DNA of 64,000 nucleotides, taken from assembly GCA_003255065.1 (NCBI GenBank), contig QAOA01006558.1, forward strand, positions 162,564 to 226,563. The letters run 5' to 3'. Origin of the DNA: Cercis canadensis. Its lineage: Eukaryota; Streptophyta; Magnoliopsida; Fabales; Fabaceae. The notes beneath the pieces were generated by a model. The model was given only the letters and a program-made list of their open reading frames with translations. It was not told where the DNA came from and did no database searches. The position numbers and the translations under genes were made by a program. Positions 44,926 through 56,313 of the stretch are shown in pieces (within the stretch, counting starts at the first letter, position 1; each line of letters begins with the position of its first letter).

Positions 44926-46140
44926 TTTCTAGACGAACAACTATATGAAATAGAGGTAAAAGATATTCTTTGGTTTGCTGACTTTGCTAATTACCTTGCA
45001 GGTAGGGTTCTGCCAAAAGAGTTAACTCATTCACAGAAGAATAAATTCTTCTATGACCTAAAATACTACTTTTGGGAAGACCCCTATCTATTTCGTGTTT
45101 GCGCAGATCAAATGATATGGCGTTGTGTTGCCTATCTGAAGACCAGAAGTATCCTGCAACATTGCCATAAGGGTCCAACTGGAGGACATTATCAAGCCAA
45201 TGGGACAACAAGGAAAGTCATGGAGTCAGGTTTTTATTGGCCTACCTTGTTTAAGGATGTTCAAAGGTATGTAAAGCAATGTGACAATTGCCAGCACACA
45301 AGTAATATCTCTAAGAAGGATGAAATGCCCCAAACTAATATATTCGTGTGTGAAGTCTTTGATGTCTGGGGCATTGACTTCATTGGTCCCTTTCCCTCAT
45401 CCTTTGGAAACAAGTATATCCTAGTTGCAGTAGACTATGTATCTAAATGGGTAGAAGCCTAGGCTTTGCCTACCAATGATGCTAGGGTATTTGTTAAGTT
45501 CCTTAGGAAATTATTCACTAGGTTTAGAGCACCTAGAGCTATCATTAATGACAGAGGTACTCACTTCTATAACCAACAACTAGCTAGTACCTTAAAGAAA
45601 TATGGTGTCACTCATAAAGTGGCTACCTCATATCATCCCCAAAACAATGGTCAAGTAGAGGTGACAAATAAGGAACTTAAAAGAATACTGGAAAAGACTA
45701 TAGAACGATCTAGAAAGGAATGATCCTTAAAATTAGATAATGCTCTTTGGGCTTATAGGACTGGTTTCAAGACCCCTATTGGTACCACCCTTTACAAACT
45801 TATTTATGGGAAGTCCTGTCATCTACCAGTAGAGCTGGAGCATAAGGCTTTTTGGGCCATAAAATTCCTTAACTACGACTTGTCTAGTGCAGGTGAAAAA
45901 TAGTTGCTCCAGTTGAATCAGCTGATAAAGTGGAGAGATGCTGCTTATGAAAGTTCAAAGTTGTACAAGGATAGGACAAAGAAGTGGCATGACTAACACA
46001 TTAAATCACCTAAAGAGTTTCAACCTGGGGACCAAGTGCTACTCTTTAACTCATGCATAAGATTGTTTCCAGGAAAACTCAAGTCTAGATGGTCAGGCCC
46101 CTTCATGGTGAAGCAAGTGTTTCCTTATGGTGCTGTTGAA
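44902..46140 (+). pseudogene. Integrase of element C, part 1
   Basis: A long open stretch (44902-45462) carries [19 protein letters not shown] and [10 protein letters not shown] (zinc-binding) and the first catalytic Asp in [12 protein letters not shown]. After a stop for Gln the core continues with NDRGTHFYNQQLAS (second Asp) and NGQVEVTNKELKR (Glu), then [26 protein letters not shown] and [17 protein letters not shown]. There the frame is cut by a D solo LTR. Confidence 0.88.
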
Positions 46141-46145
46141 GTCAC
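46141..46145. repeat. Target-site duplication of D solo LTR in C, left copy
   Basis: GTCAC before TGATGAGCTGC; repeated at 47579-47583 after TTCATCA. Confidence 0.95.
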
Positions 46146-47578
46146 TGATGAGCTGCTGAGGCTCTCCAAATTAGTGAAAGTTTAAAGTCGGTTTACCAAA
46201 GCTACTTGTAGCATAAGGCAACACCAAGTCGAACCAAATGATTACTCTAAGTAGTGAATCAAATTAAGAAACATATAAACAGGGGGTTTGTTTTGTTGAA
46301 GTGATTAACATAAATTAATTAAAAATGGTAAACTTTAAGGAAAACAACTAATCCAAGTCTAACTGATTCTGATTTTAATCCATCCTTGATTTCAGAGAAT
46401 CCATTCAATTATTAACCTAGTTCTTGGCCTTAAAACACATCAAGAGGCCTCTCAGTACTCTATGGATATCCATTGGTTAAGCAACCAGAATTCGGATCAA
46501 CTAAGACTAAATGAATTAAGCACTCATTCAAATCCAGTTTAACCTAAGTCCAGAATCCAGCCAAGGGTAAACAATCCGTCCAAAAGCTTAGAAACATTGA
46601 TTAACCTTTAATTTCCTCTTTTATCACATGCAATTAAGCAATCAACACATGAAAATCCAAATCTGAATTTAAGCAATTCAAACAGAATATTTCAGAGGAA
46701 AGAAAGAAGTAGATTAACCACTAAATGAATAACAATCAAAGCATAATCTCATAATTAATAATCAGAACAGCCAAAACCTGGATTGATTTGAGTATTCAAC
46801 CCTCCATGAACAAGAGGAACCAAGTTTACAAAATATCTAGAGAGAAAACTTAGAGACTAAGAAAATAAGAAAGTTATCTACAAAATATCCTAATAAAATA
46901 TCCTCAATGAATTGCAGCTGCCTCTTTCTGAGCATATAAACCTCCAAAAATACATGCACACCTAAACTACCCTTAGGTCACAATTATTCCCATGGGCCTT
47001 AGCTTTCATTGGGCTTTAGTTTGGGCTCAATTGGACTTGTAATGAAGAAGTTAGGCCCATTTAAGTGCCAACAGGTCTCTGGAACCATTAGCCAACTTCG
47101 CTAGGAAATAAGACCATCTAAACTATACAATTTGGTAAACTGGTATTCATAACAATTGAAGCTCTGCATCTTAGCTTTTCAATGGGACCATTTCAAGTCC
47201 ATACGACACCTAAAGCTCAAGTTATGGTCCAAACACTGAATGCGGGTCAGGATCTTGAGATAGCATCTCTTCTCTAGCTTCCAGGCTGCATATGACCAGC
47301 TAGACATCCAAATTAGACTTGGAGCTCTGAATCAAAGTTGTAGAGCTTTATCTTAGCTTTCCTTCAAGATAAGATTCAAAATTATTAGATGTCCAGAACT
47401 CAAGTTATGCATGAAAAAACAGAGAGTGCATAAAATGCCTAGTATTGCTGAAAAATACATTTAGGCCCAATTGGATCCAAACTCATGAAATGTGGCCCAA
47501 GCCCACTCAATTCAGCCCAAAAGAGGTTTAAAAGACTAAATATAAGGGTTAACTACTGTATAAAAAATGTGTTCATCA
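46146..47578 (-). mobile_element. Solo LTR, family D, inside element C
   Basis: 1433 bp, ends TGATGAGC and GTTCATCA, target duplication GTCAC. Reverse-complement match to the solo LTR at 62240-63661. By comparison with the LTR of element A the sense strand is minus. Removing it restores the integrase C-terminus GAVEVTHPEKGTFKVNG. Confidence 0.95.
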
Positions 47579-47583
47579 GTCAC

Positions 47584-47695
47584 CCATCCTGAGAAGGGAA
47601 CCTTCAAGGTCAATGGACAATGGTTGAAGATATACCATGGTGCTACCATCCAAGAGCTTTCCAAAGATGCTTGTCACCTCCAAGACCCCCTGTAA
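47584..47695 (+). pseudogene. Integrase of element C, part 2 (C-terminus of pol)
   Basis: After the solo LTR the frame resumes as HPEKGTFKVNGQWLKIYHGA then TIQELSKDACHLQDPL and a TAA stop at 47693-47695, which is the natural end of the Athila polyprotein. Confidence 0.85.
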
Positions 47696-48690
47696 TAGCT
47701 TCTCAGTACCTAAGTCCAGCTAAAATGACTATAAAGAAGCGTTTGTTGGGAGGCAACCCAATGTCTAGTGTTTTATTTTTATTTATCTTAATTCTCTTTT
47801 TAATTAGTGTTTGATTGTTTTCTTTCAGTTTCTTAGTTAGTCTTTAGTTAAGGGGGAGACTCATATCCTATTTTTTGTGGTGTGGGTTTTAATGGAGACA
47901 CCTATGCAAATTATTGAATGCAGTAAGAGTTTAGCACTCAATTTAGAATGCAGAACACGACTGTGCCCTACCCCATGTGTATCATGCAGATAATCAAGGG
48001 ACAAAACATGGCCAGTGATATGGCCATGGCAGAAAACATGTGCATCATGCAAAGAGTCCAAGGGGGAGGACATAGCCAGTGACATGGCCTTGTCTATCCC
48101 CGTGTCAATTGGTTAGAACCAAAATGTCTTCAGGCACAGCCATGTCCAAGCCTAGGTAGGTGTCCACACATGTCATGTCACCAACACGGTCACGCACACG
48201 GGCGTGTTTATTCCCGTGTCACTTAATGCACTTTCTGCCTTTTACACACAGCAAGTTACAAGGGTGTGACACCCTCGTGTCCATCCAACACCCCTAGAGA
48301 CATGAACATGTCAAATCCCATGTTCCCTACCCAAGCCCAACATGCCCACACTACACAACCATGTTGGGGCCATGTCATATAAAAACTCTTCAAATTTGTG
48401 GTTCACGGGATAACCTCTCACGCCCAAAAACTTCCACCTTCTATCATTCTTCTCCAAATCCCCAACTATTCCGGCACTCCCACCATCATTTTCGGCCAAA
48501 ACCCCCTCCACAAATCCCCCAATTTCTTCTCAAATCAAACTTCCACATTGCACCACCCCAAAGCAATCTGTAAATTTGTTCTTTTCTCACACTACTGGAT
48601 TCTGTCCGGCAACAACATGTATGGTGCTAAGTCTTTAGCCTTTATTCCTTATCATTTACTGTTTGATTGAGTAATACTTGAATTTTGTTT
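47696..48690 (+). mobile_element. 3' untranslated tail of element C, truncated
   Basis: Starts with GGGAGGCAACCCA (47750), a motif also found just after pol in F. It carries an array of ACACGG/CCGTGT half-sites at 47935-48370 and a C-rich stretch at 48430-48560. No env-like gene was found. Sequence identity to F ends near 48690, where a Tat-type LTR begins. Confidence 0.7.
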
Positions 48691-51080
48691 TCCAAATGTT
48701 TTTGGTCCAAATAAATTATATATGTTTGTTGGACTATTTAATATATTTGAGGTTTTATTTGGGTCCAATTAGATCAACTTAGGTTCAAGATTGAGCCCTT
48801 TGGGCTCACTTTGACCTAATTTGGTTCATTAGGATTTTATGGCTTTCATTTTTTTATCAAAAATAAAATAAATTTGTAGAAATTTTGGAGGTGATTTTTG
48901 GCCAAGCTAAGGGAGAAGGGTTTCATTAGGGTTTTGGAAAAATATCAAAAGAAGGGATGTTGCATGTGCCTTGCAAGTGCCAAGGAAAGTGTCAAGAACC
49001 TCTCTTTTAGGATTTCTTGTTTTATTTCAGCAAAAATAAGATTAATATGATTAAAAATTTGAAAATAGGTCAGCTGGGTTTAAGGAATATTCCCAAGCAT
49101 AGTGTAAAGATCTAGCCTCAAGGAAGTTTCATGGAAGTTGCTTGTGCAAGACAAGTTTGGAAAAATTGTTAATGGGGGGCTTCTTAATTTTATTTTTGTA
49201 TTAAATAAAAATACAAATTAGAGGGTCTTAAGTGTGTAATTTGGCTAGGACATTTTAGGAAATAATAATTGGTTTTTTAACTTGGCAAGACTATAGGAAA
49301 GTGGGAGGAAGGTGCAAAAGGGGTTGAAAATAACCATTTTACTCCCAACTTGTTCTTCAAGTTGAGAAGGCTGATTGCTAAGAGGAGAAAAAGTGGAGAG
49401 AACCTCTCACAAAATGCTCCCAAGGTGAAACACAAAGAAGGATAGATTTGAGAGTAAAAAAAGATTAAAAGAGCTCATTTGAGAGAAAATAAAAAAAGAA
49501 ATGGTGAATGCTTGAGAAACTTCAAAGTGTTCTTCAGTTGTTCTTCCCATTTTTTAGAAGAAAAGGAGAAATCAAAGGAGGTTTAAGCTTCTTGAAGGTG
49601 GGTTCAACCATTTTGAGCAAGAAGGAGTGGATTTCTTGAAGAACTTTAGGTAATCTTCATCATTTTCCTCTATTCTTTTGGTTTTTCATGTATGCTTAGT
49701 TGAATTCATGGTGAAATGTTTGATTTGCCGTATTTTCTCCTTGGATGCCCTTTTCCTTTTGATTTTACTTTGATTACATGTTCTTCATCTCTCTTTGCTT
49801 CATTTTCATGGTGAATGTGCAATGAACACATGTATTTTTCGAAAATCATTTTGAATCCTTTGTTTTTTTTGCTCATAATCTTGCTTAATTTGGATCTTTG
49901 GCTTTTGTTTCCTCCTTGTTCATTTTCGGTTTTGATTGGTTCTTTCAGCATATTTAGTTTTTTGAAAGTTCTAATCATGTTTTGGTTTGATTTTGGATGA
50001 GATAGTTGATCCTTGCATGTCTTGCTTTGGGTTTTCTTGATTTGGTTTTGTATTATGCATTTTCAAGTTTAACAGTTTTCTCTGGCAACTCTCGGTTTTT
50101 ATTTTATATATGGGGTTGTAGAACTCTGATTTGGGTGATTTTTGATTTTTTAGAATCAAGAGGCATGTTTCTTTCACATATATTTTTCTTAGAATTTATC
50201 CATGTGTGCCCTGCTCCCAGTGTTTAATTGAAGTTGACTATTTTTCTGTTACTATGGGTTTGTAAGTTTTCCTTGGCAACCTTCAGTGTTTTATTTTCTA
50301 AATTGAGCTGTAGAGCTCTAATTTTCATGATTCATGTCTCTGTAGGATCTTGAGACTATGTCTTTCGTATATATTTTTTTTAGAATTTTTTCATGTCACA
50401 TTTGTTCACAGTTTTGTTTTGAAATTGTTAGTTTTTCCGACACTGTCGAATTGTTGGTCAATTCTGGCAGTGTTTAGTTTGTTTGTTGTAACTGGAGCTG
50501 CAGGGTTCCATTTTGCATGATTCTTGATTCTTTGGATTTGTTAAACCTGTATCATTGTTATCTATAAATTTGAGACCAAATATCTAAGGCATGCATTCCC
50601 AAATTCCATTTCAAAGTTTTCCTATTTTCTGCCATGTTTTATTTTTATTTTTGTTGAGTTTTAATCTTGTTGCTCGCTTACTTATGCATCTAAGACTTTC
50701 AATTTTCCTATTTTAAGTCATCTAATGTGTGTTCTATATGAGAGGGGATCACAATCCTTGGGCCCCTAGCAAAATTCTAAGGCGGTTCGAAGGCTCGGAG
50801 AGCTCTTGTTTATTTTGATTGCATTTGCCAATTATGTACCTTTACCCCAATTGGTTGTATCATCATGCATAATATTTAGGAATTATTGTTAGGATTTACA
50901 AAATCCATAAGCCCTTTGTCTATTATAAAATGATAAGACTGACTCAGTCCTACAAGTGATGGGTCTCTTTTATAGAACAAAGACAAAGATAAGCACCACC
51001 GCGATGGGCACAATATGTGAAGAACGGGTGGAAGGATTTTGAACCTGTTAGAATTCATGCATGTCATGATTGTTTTCCCT
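48691..51080 (+). mobile_element. Truncated Tat/Ogre-like LTR fragment
   Basis: Collinear with about 1224-3750 of the LTR at the left end. Shared blocks include TATATGTTTGTTGGACTATT, CAACTTAGGTTCAAG, AATGGGGGCTTCTTAA and ATCACAATCCTTGGGCC. Both ends are missing (about 400 bp at the start and 300 bp at the end), as are the TG/CA termini. It joins element C on the left and CACTA-like sequence on the right. Confidence 0.8.
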
Positions 51081-51099
51081 TATTGATTATTGAATGTAA

Positions 51100-52352
51100 C
51101 ATTCTTTTTAAGAATAAATAAAGTACATTCTTGGCCACATTTTGTCGTATTCTTTGCATAAACAAAGGCAAGGTCGGCTCGATATGAGAAGGCCTAGCAA
51201 CAGCCTTACCTCTATCCCTCTTATATGGCTGCCTAGTTGTCAGAGATGAAAGTCTCGGCTGGTCTAACATCTGTCATACAAGTTAAATATTAAAAATGAA
51301 ATAATTAGTACAATAAAACCACTAACTCGCTACCTAAACCTTAAATTTCTAATCCCTAAACCCTATACCCTAAATCCCTACATAATAAACCAAAAATTGG
51401 GTAGAGTCTCCCTTAAAAATTGAACATTCTAAGAATTTAAAATTCTACACAATTCAATAGAAACACAATCAGGGCATTACAATTTATTGAAACATACAAA
51501 ATTACATAACAATAAAGGTAAAAAAACCTACATAGCAGTTGAAAAAATTACAACATTATTTCTACACCATTCAAAAAATTCAGAAAAAATTTTAGAATTA
51601 TTCAACATCAAGCATATAACAAAATTGAGTTCCTAATCTTAACAAATGATATATATTTAATTATCAATTTCACTATCTATCAACATATATTATGCAGCTA
51701 CATCTAAAACAACTCCTGCACTATCTAAAATAAGCAATAAACAATTTAAACAGCTAAATCCTATAATGTTCATGGTAATTGAAATAAAATTACTCATTCA
51801 AAACACATAAAAATTTAGAGATAAGAGATGAGTAGAAGAACTTACCTCAATGAGCAGAAACCTCAAAATTTGAACCGATAGACTGGAAGTAAGGGACTTG
51901 TGGAGCAAAACCCAAGCTTCGGAAGCTTAAATGGTGCTGATTTGCTTCGGGGAGAGAGGAGAACAGAGGAGAGAGAAATGTTTGAAAAATGGAAATGGAG
52001 GCTGTGGTTGCGCGAGGGAGAAGATAAATAGATTTTCTCACAAACTTTATATGTGAGAAACATAACCCTAGATTTCAAATTTTATGTGAAACGGTGCATA
52101 GTGATTTTTTACGGACTTTCTCAAGGAGTACAAGCCCCATGAGAAAAGTCCGTGAGATAATTCAAATTTTCTCAACGCATTTATGGTTATAGTTGGGGTG
52201 CCAATTCTCACAGATTTTTCTCACAATCAACTCTGTCTGTGAGAAATTCCGTGAGAGAATCCTAACAGTCATATTCTGTGAGAAAATCCATGAGAAATCA
52301 TGTGATTTTCTAACGGATTATTGTTCTACGAAAAAAATGATTTTTTGTAGTG
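51100..52352 (-). mobile_element. CACTA transposon 5' end, copy 1
   Basis: Terminus CACTACAAAAAATC on the minus strand at 52352, followed by subterminal repeats of TCTCACGGA / TCCGTGAGA (about 52080-52340). A 5'-UTR-like exon then ends CATTGAG/GTAAGTTC at 51846. After an intron, an acceptor-like TGTATGACAG precedes ATG at 51270, opening MLDQPRLSSLTTRQPYKRDR, a short unrecognised frame. The transposase is missing; the sequence ends near 51100. Confidence 0.7.
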
Positions 52353-52611
52353 CCAGCTATGATCTTCTTGGCTATGTAAATAGCTAGTGTGAAGCACTGT
52401 TTGACACCATCATTGTTGTAGGCAAACCTGAACTCAACTTAGCTCACACCACTTGGGTTTGTCAAGAGAACTTCATCAAATCAACCCTCATTGCGTCTAT
52501 CTTTGAATATGTTGCAACATCTCTCATTGTTATTGCCACAAAAACTTCTTATGATATCTGGACAGCCATCAACATGTATGCAAATAGATCGAGTTCTTCA
52601 ATGTCACCATC
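52353..52611 (+). pseudogene. Ty1/copia gag fragment, copy 1
   Basis: Reads YDLLGYVNS, a stop, then ELNLAHTTWVCQENFIKSTL, IASIFEYVATSLIVIATKTS and YDIWTAINMY. This matches the N-terminal Gag (UBN2-like) region of plant copia elements. It is cut by the CACTA terminus on the left and by the duplication junction on the right. Confidence 0.75.
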
Positions 52612-52848
52612 TTTAGAATTGAACATTTTAGGAATTTAAAATTCTACACAATTCAACAGAAACACAATTAGGACATTACAATTTATTCAAACATACAAAA
52701 TTACATAGTAGTAAAGGTAAAAAAAAAACCTACATAGCAGTTGAAAAAATTACAACATTATTTCTACACCATTCAAAAAATTCAGAAAAAATTCCAAAAT
52801 TATTCAACATCAAGCATATAACAAATTTGAGTTCCTAATCTTAACAAA

Positions 52849-52894
<46 letters not shown>

Positions 52895-53598
52895 CATTAT
52901 CAATTTCACTATCTATCAATCTATATTATGCAGCTACATCTAAAACAACTCCTACACTATCTAAAATAAGCAATAAACAATTTAAACAGCTAAATCCTAT
53001 AATGTTCATGGTAATTGAAATAAAATTACTCATTCAAAACATATAAAAATTTAGAGATAAGAGATGAGTAGAGGAACCTATCTCAATGAGCAAAAACCTC
53101 AAAATCTGAATCGGTAGACTAGAAGTAGGGGGACTTGTGGAGCAAAACCCAAGCTTCGGAAGTTGAAATGGTGCTGATTTACTCCAGGGAGGGAGAGAAA
53201 TGTTTGAAAAATGGAAATGGAGGCTGTGGCTGTGCGAGGGAGAAGAGAAATAGATTTTCTCACGAACTTTGTCTATGAAAAACATACTCTTAGATTTCAA
53301 ATTTTAAGTGAAACTGTGCGTAGCGATTTTTCACGGACTTTCTCACGGAGTACAAGCCCCATGAGAAAGTCCGGGAGACAATTCAAATTTTCTCACGAAT
53401 AGAGTTTATGAGAATGGTCAACACATTTATGGTTATAGTTGGGGCGCCAATTCTCACGGATTTTTCTCACAGTCAACTCTGTCCGTGAGAAATTCTGTGA
53501 GAGAATCCTAACAGTCATATTCTATGAGGAAATCCATGAGAAATCATATGATTTTCTCACGGATTATTGTTTCGTGAGAAAAAGTGATTTTTGTAGTG
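52612..53598 (-). mobile_element. CACTA transposon 5' end, copy 2
   Basis: Second copy of the CACTA end with terminus CACTACAAAAATCAC at 53598 on the minus strand and denser TCTCACGGA subterminal repeats. The splice donor of copy 1 has changed from GTAAG to ATAGG here. Contains the (TA)n microsatellite at 52851-52892. Confidence 0.7.
52851..52892. repeat. (TA)n microsatellite
   Basis: About 20 uninterrupted TA units in the second copy of the duplication; the first copy has about four. Confidence 0.97.
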
Positions 53599-53904
53599 CC
53601 AACTATGATCTTCTTGGCTGTGTGAATAGCTAGGGTGAAGCACTGTTTGACACCATCATTTTGTAGGCAAACTTGAACTCAACTTAGCTCACACAACTTG
53701 GGTTCGTCAAGAGAACTTCATCAAATCAACCCTCATTGCATCTATCTTTGAATATGTTGCAACATTTCTCAATGTTGTTGCCACAAAAACTTCTTATGAT
53801 ATCTGGACAGCCATCAACATGTATGGAAATAGGCGAGTTCTTCAATGCCACCATCTTCATCAAATTCTTCATTTCTCCCACACTGCTCCACTTAATGTCT
53901 CTCA
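53599..53904 (+). pseudogene. Ty1/copia gag fragment, copy 2
   Basis: Same region as copy 1 but longer: YDLLGCVNS, LNLAHTTWVRQENFIKST, IFEYVATFLNVVATKTSYDI, WTAINMYGNRRVLQC and a further LHQILHFSHTAPLNVSHVV. After removal of the G solo LTR it joins copia RT sequence at 55348, so protease and integrase were already deleted before the LTR inserted. Confidence 0.75.
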
Positions 53905-53909
53905 TGTAG
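53905..53909. repeat. Target-site duplication of G solo LTR, left copy
   Basis: TGTAG before TGACGGGTGC; repeated at 55343-55347. Confidence 0.9.
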
Positions 53910-55342
53910 TGACGGGTGCTGAATCATGCAAAATTACAACAACCAATTGCAAAGATTTGTAATATGGTGTGCAACCAGGTCGTCTCCCAAGGATTCACCA
54001 GAACACTTCAATCTAACTAGGGCTTAACGTAAACAAGGTGGGGATTGAGTTTGAGTGCAATATGTAAAGGAAATCAAATACAAAACAAAACAAAATTAGA
54101 TCAAAATATGAGAATGCAATCAATCTAAATAGGCAACCGAACCTAATTAATCCATGCTTGTTCCCTAAAGATAATTTGAATTTAATTTTAACCCTTGGAT
54201 GAATGTTACTTGGAACCCCTAACAATAACACTCATAATTCATACTAAATAACCATTCAGGATTCAATTAATCTAAGAATTAAGACCCTAGACAACTGCAC
54301 TATATCAATAAATCTAGATTAATTTAAAAACTGAATTTCACAAGGTAACCATACAACAAAGACCTTCAATATGTGATTAACAATTTGATTACCGTGATGA
54401 GCACAATCAACTGACTGAATTCATCCAAATCATGGAATTAAATTACCATTCAATCACATAATAGACAAGAACATGAAAGTCAAATTGAATTAAATCAAAC
54501 AGGATAGTGAAGCATATGAACTCTGGATTAACAAAGGTTGGCTCCTCTTGAATTGATTACAACAAAAATTAGCCTTCCATGGAAGACATGAATACAAAAA
54601 ATGTCTAAGGTAAAATTGCAAGAAGCAGAAAAAGAAGAATAAGTGTTTTTCTCCAACTCCGAAATATATATGTCTCCTTTAGAATAGGTTTCCTAATTAA
54701 AAAATAATACTTAATTTCCTAAACCCTAATTGTAAAAACATGACAAAGCTCAATGTGCGTGTGCTGGCCTAATAAGCAGAACAAGGCCCAGTGCTGGACG
54801 GGTGCAAAAATTCTAAACTGCTTCCATGTGAAATTCAGATATCCAAACATGAGAATTAGATCCTGAGCTCTGCATAAAAAATTTACTATTTTCTCTCAAT
54901 TTTTCTACAAAACTGAACTCACATCAATTGGACAATTGCAGCTCAAGATATAGCGAAAAATGTAAACAGTGCCAAAAATCACCAATTATGCAAATAAAAT
55001 CCTACAAGCACTAACAAGTCCAAATCTATAAAATATATCTATAAGCTATCAAAATTAGTAGAAATGCACACCAAAAGACTAAGTATAAAGGAAATAAANG
55101 ATTTACTATTTTCTCTCAATTTTTCTACAAAACTGAACTCACATCAATTGGACAAATTGCAGCTCAAGATATAGCGAAAAATGTAAACAGTGCCAAAAAT
55201 CACCAATTATGCAAATAAAATCCTACAAGCACTAACAAGTCCAAATCTATAAAATATATCTATAAGCTATCAAAATTAGTAGAAATGCACACCAAAAGAC
55301 TAAGTATAAAGGAAATAAATACTATAAAATAATGTACTATTA
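53910..55342 (-). mobile_element. Solo LTR, family G (same family as element E)
   Basis: Reverse-complement match to the 5' LTR of element E (56314-57611). The end TGACGGGTGC is the E LTR end read in reverse. Target duplication TGTAG. The far terminus is slightly decayed (ACTATTA for CTCATCA). Contains a false duplication around the N at 55099 (54881-55098 and 55101-55319), so the true length is about 1.2 kb. Confidence 0.92.
54881..55319. other. N gap with 218-bp duplicated flanks
   Basis: 54881-55098 and 55101-55319 are nearly identical copies around the N at 55099, an unmerged overlap by appearance. Confidence 0.9.
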
Positions 55343-55347
55343 TGTAG

Positions 55348-55768
55348 TAGAACCTCAACCCTGCCACATGATCACCAAGGCTATGAATGATATCTACAAG
55401 CCAAAAAAGATCTTTACAACCTCCAAGCATTCTATGCCCCCATCCTTAGAACCCACGATTGTTTGCGAGGCTCTAAAATTTTCAGAATGACACCAAGCTA
55501 TATTCAATGAGTTCAATGCCTTGTTGAAACAACACACATGGGACCTACTTCCTCGAAACCCTTGTCACAACATTGTTGATTGTAATTTCACATCAAAAGG
55601 AAATTAAATGTTCCATTGATTGTTACAAAGCCAATTTTGTTGTCTTATAATTCACGATTCTAGCAAAGATATCATATGTCAAAGATGAATGAATAGCAAC
55701 TAGTGCTTTGTATTCTTTGGCATGCTCTTCACTATGCTACTTGATTTGAGCTAGAGTGGGATCTAGAG
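55348..55768 (+). pseudogene. Ty1/copia reverse transcriptase fragment
   Basis: Blocks EPQPCHMITKAMNDIYKPKK, SLEPTIVCEALKFSE, a stop for Trp, HQAIFNEFNALLKQHTWDLL and PRNPCHNIVDC match the start of the copia RT domain (family pattern EP...A...W..AM..E..AL..N.TW.L.P). Stops follow. The CACTA end begins at 55769. Confidence 0.75.
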
Positions 55769-56313
55769 CACTACAAGAAAAAAAGGATTTTCTCACGGAT
55801 TTTGTCCATGAGAAAACACCCAAAAATCCGTGACAAATGCATTTCTCACGGATTTTGGGCCATGAGAAAAATCTGCATGACAAACCAAATTTCTCATGAA
55901 ATTCCGTTCTGTGAGAAATTTTCTCACGGACTTACTTTTGGTGTGAGAAAAATGGAAAAAAGTTACTTAAATTTGGATACCTATAGCAATCAACAAATCT
56001 TCCATCAAAATGAGGTATGCCTTAATCTATAATCACATGGACACAATTCCACAAACAAAAGATGATAACACTACAAAATAATCTACCCAGAAACAGAAGA
56101 ACTTTAAGTTTGGTTTAGAGACAAAAATATAAACTAGAAATCGGTAGAAATAGGCCTACCTCTACTTCAATAAACTGAGCTAGAAACTCCTTGATGCTGC
56201 CGGAAAAAAAGTGAAGAATGGCTGGAAAACTGAAATCGCACGAGTTAGAGGAGAGAAACTGAGGTAAGGAGAGGGAAAAGTGAATATGTAAATGAGGAAG
56301 AAGAGCTACGGGG
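55769..56313 (-). mobile_element. CACTA deletion derivative, split by element E
   Basis: CACTACAAGAAAAAAAGG at 55769 is a canonical CACTA terminus. It is followed by TCTCACGGATTT / CATGAGAAAA subterminal repeats to about 55950. Beyond 56150 a UTR-like exon on the minus strand ends TAGAG/GTAGGC at about 56160. The layout suggests a short CACTA copy whose 5' terminus lies beyond element E, outside the window. Confidence 0.65.

Larger units (their letters stand above)
39378..48690 (+). mobile_element. Athila-lineage element C (plus strand), 3'-truncated
   Basis: A 5' LTR, primer-binding site, gag, protease, RT, RNase H and integrase lie in order on the plus strand, followed by a non-coding tail with ACACGG arrays. 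The tail stops at about 48690 where Tat-LTR sequence begins, so the env-like gene and 3' LTR are missing. It is the same family as element F. A D solo LTR (46146-47578) interrupts the pol end. Many stops and frameshifts. Confidence 0.9.
51415..53856. repeat. 1.2-kb tandem duplication spanning a CACTA end and copia gag
   Basis: About 51415-52611 is repeated in the same orientation at 52612-53856. The unit runs across the CACTA terminus into the neighbouring copia fragment. The second copy has a (TA)n tract of about 40 bp at 52851-52892 that is only a few units long in the first copy, and a small extra segment at about 53398-53420. Confidence 0.88.

Noticed and set aside
49706..50227. Lys-rich minus-strand and hydrophobic plus-strand ORFs
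   Set aside because: They lie within the truncated Tat LTR and are not kept in the other copy at 828-4062.
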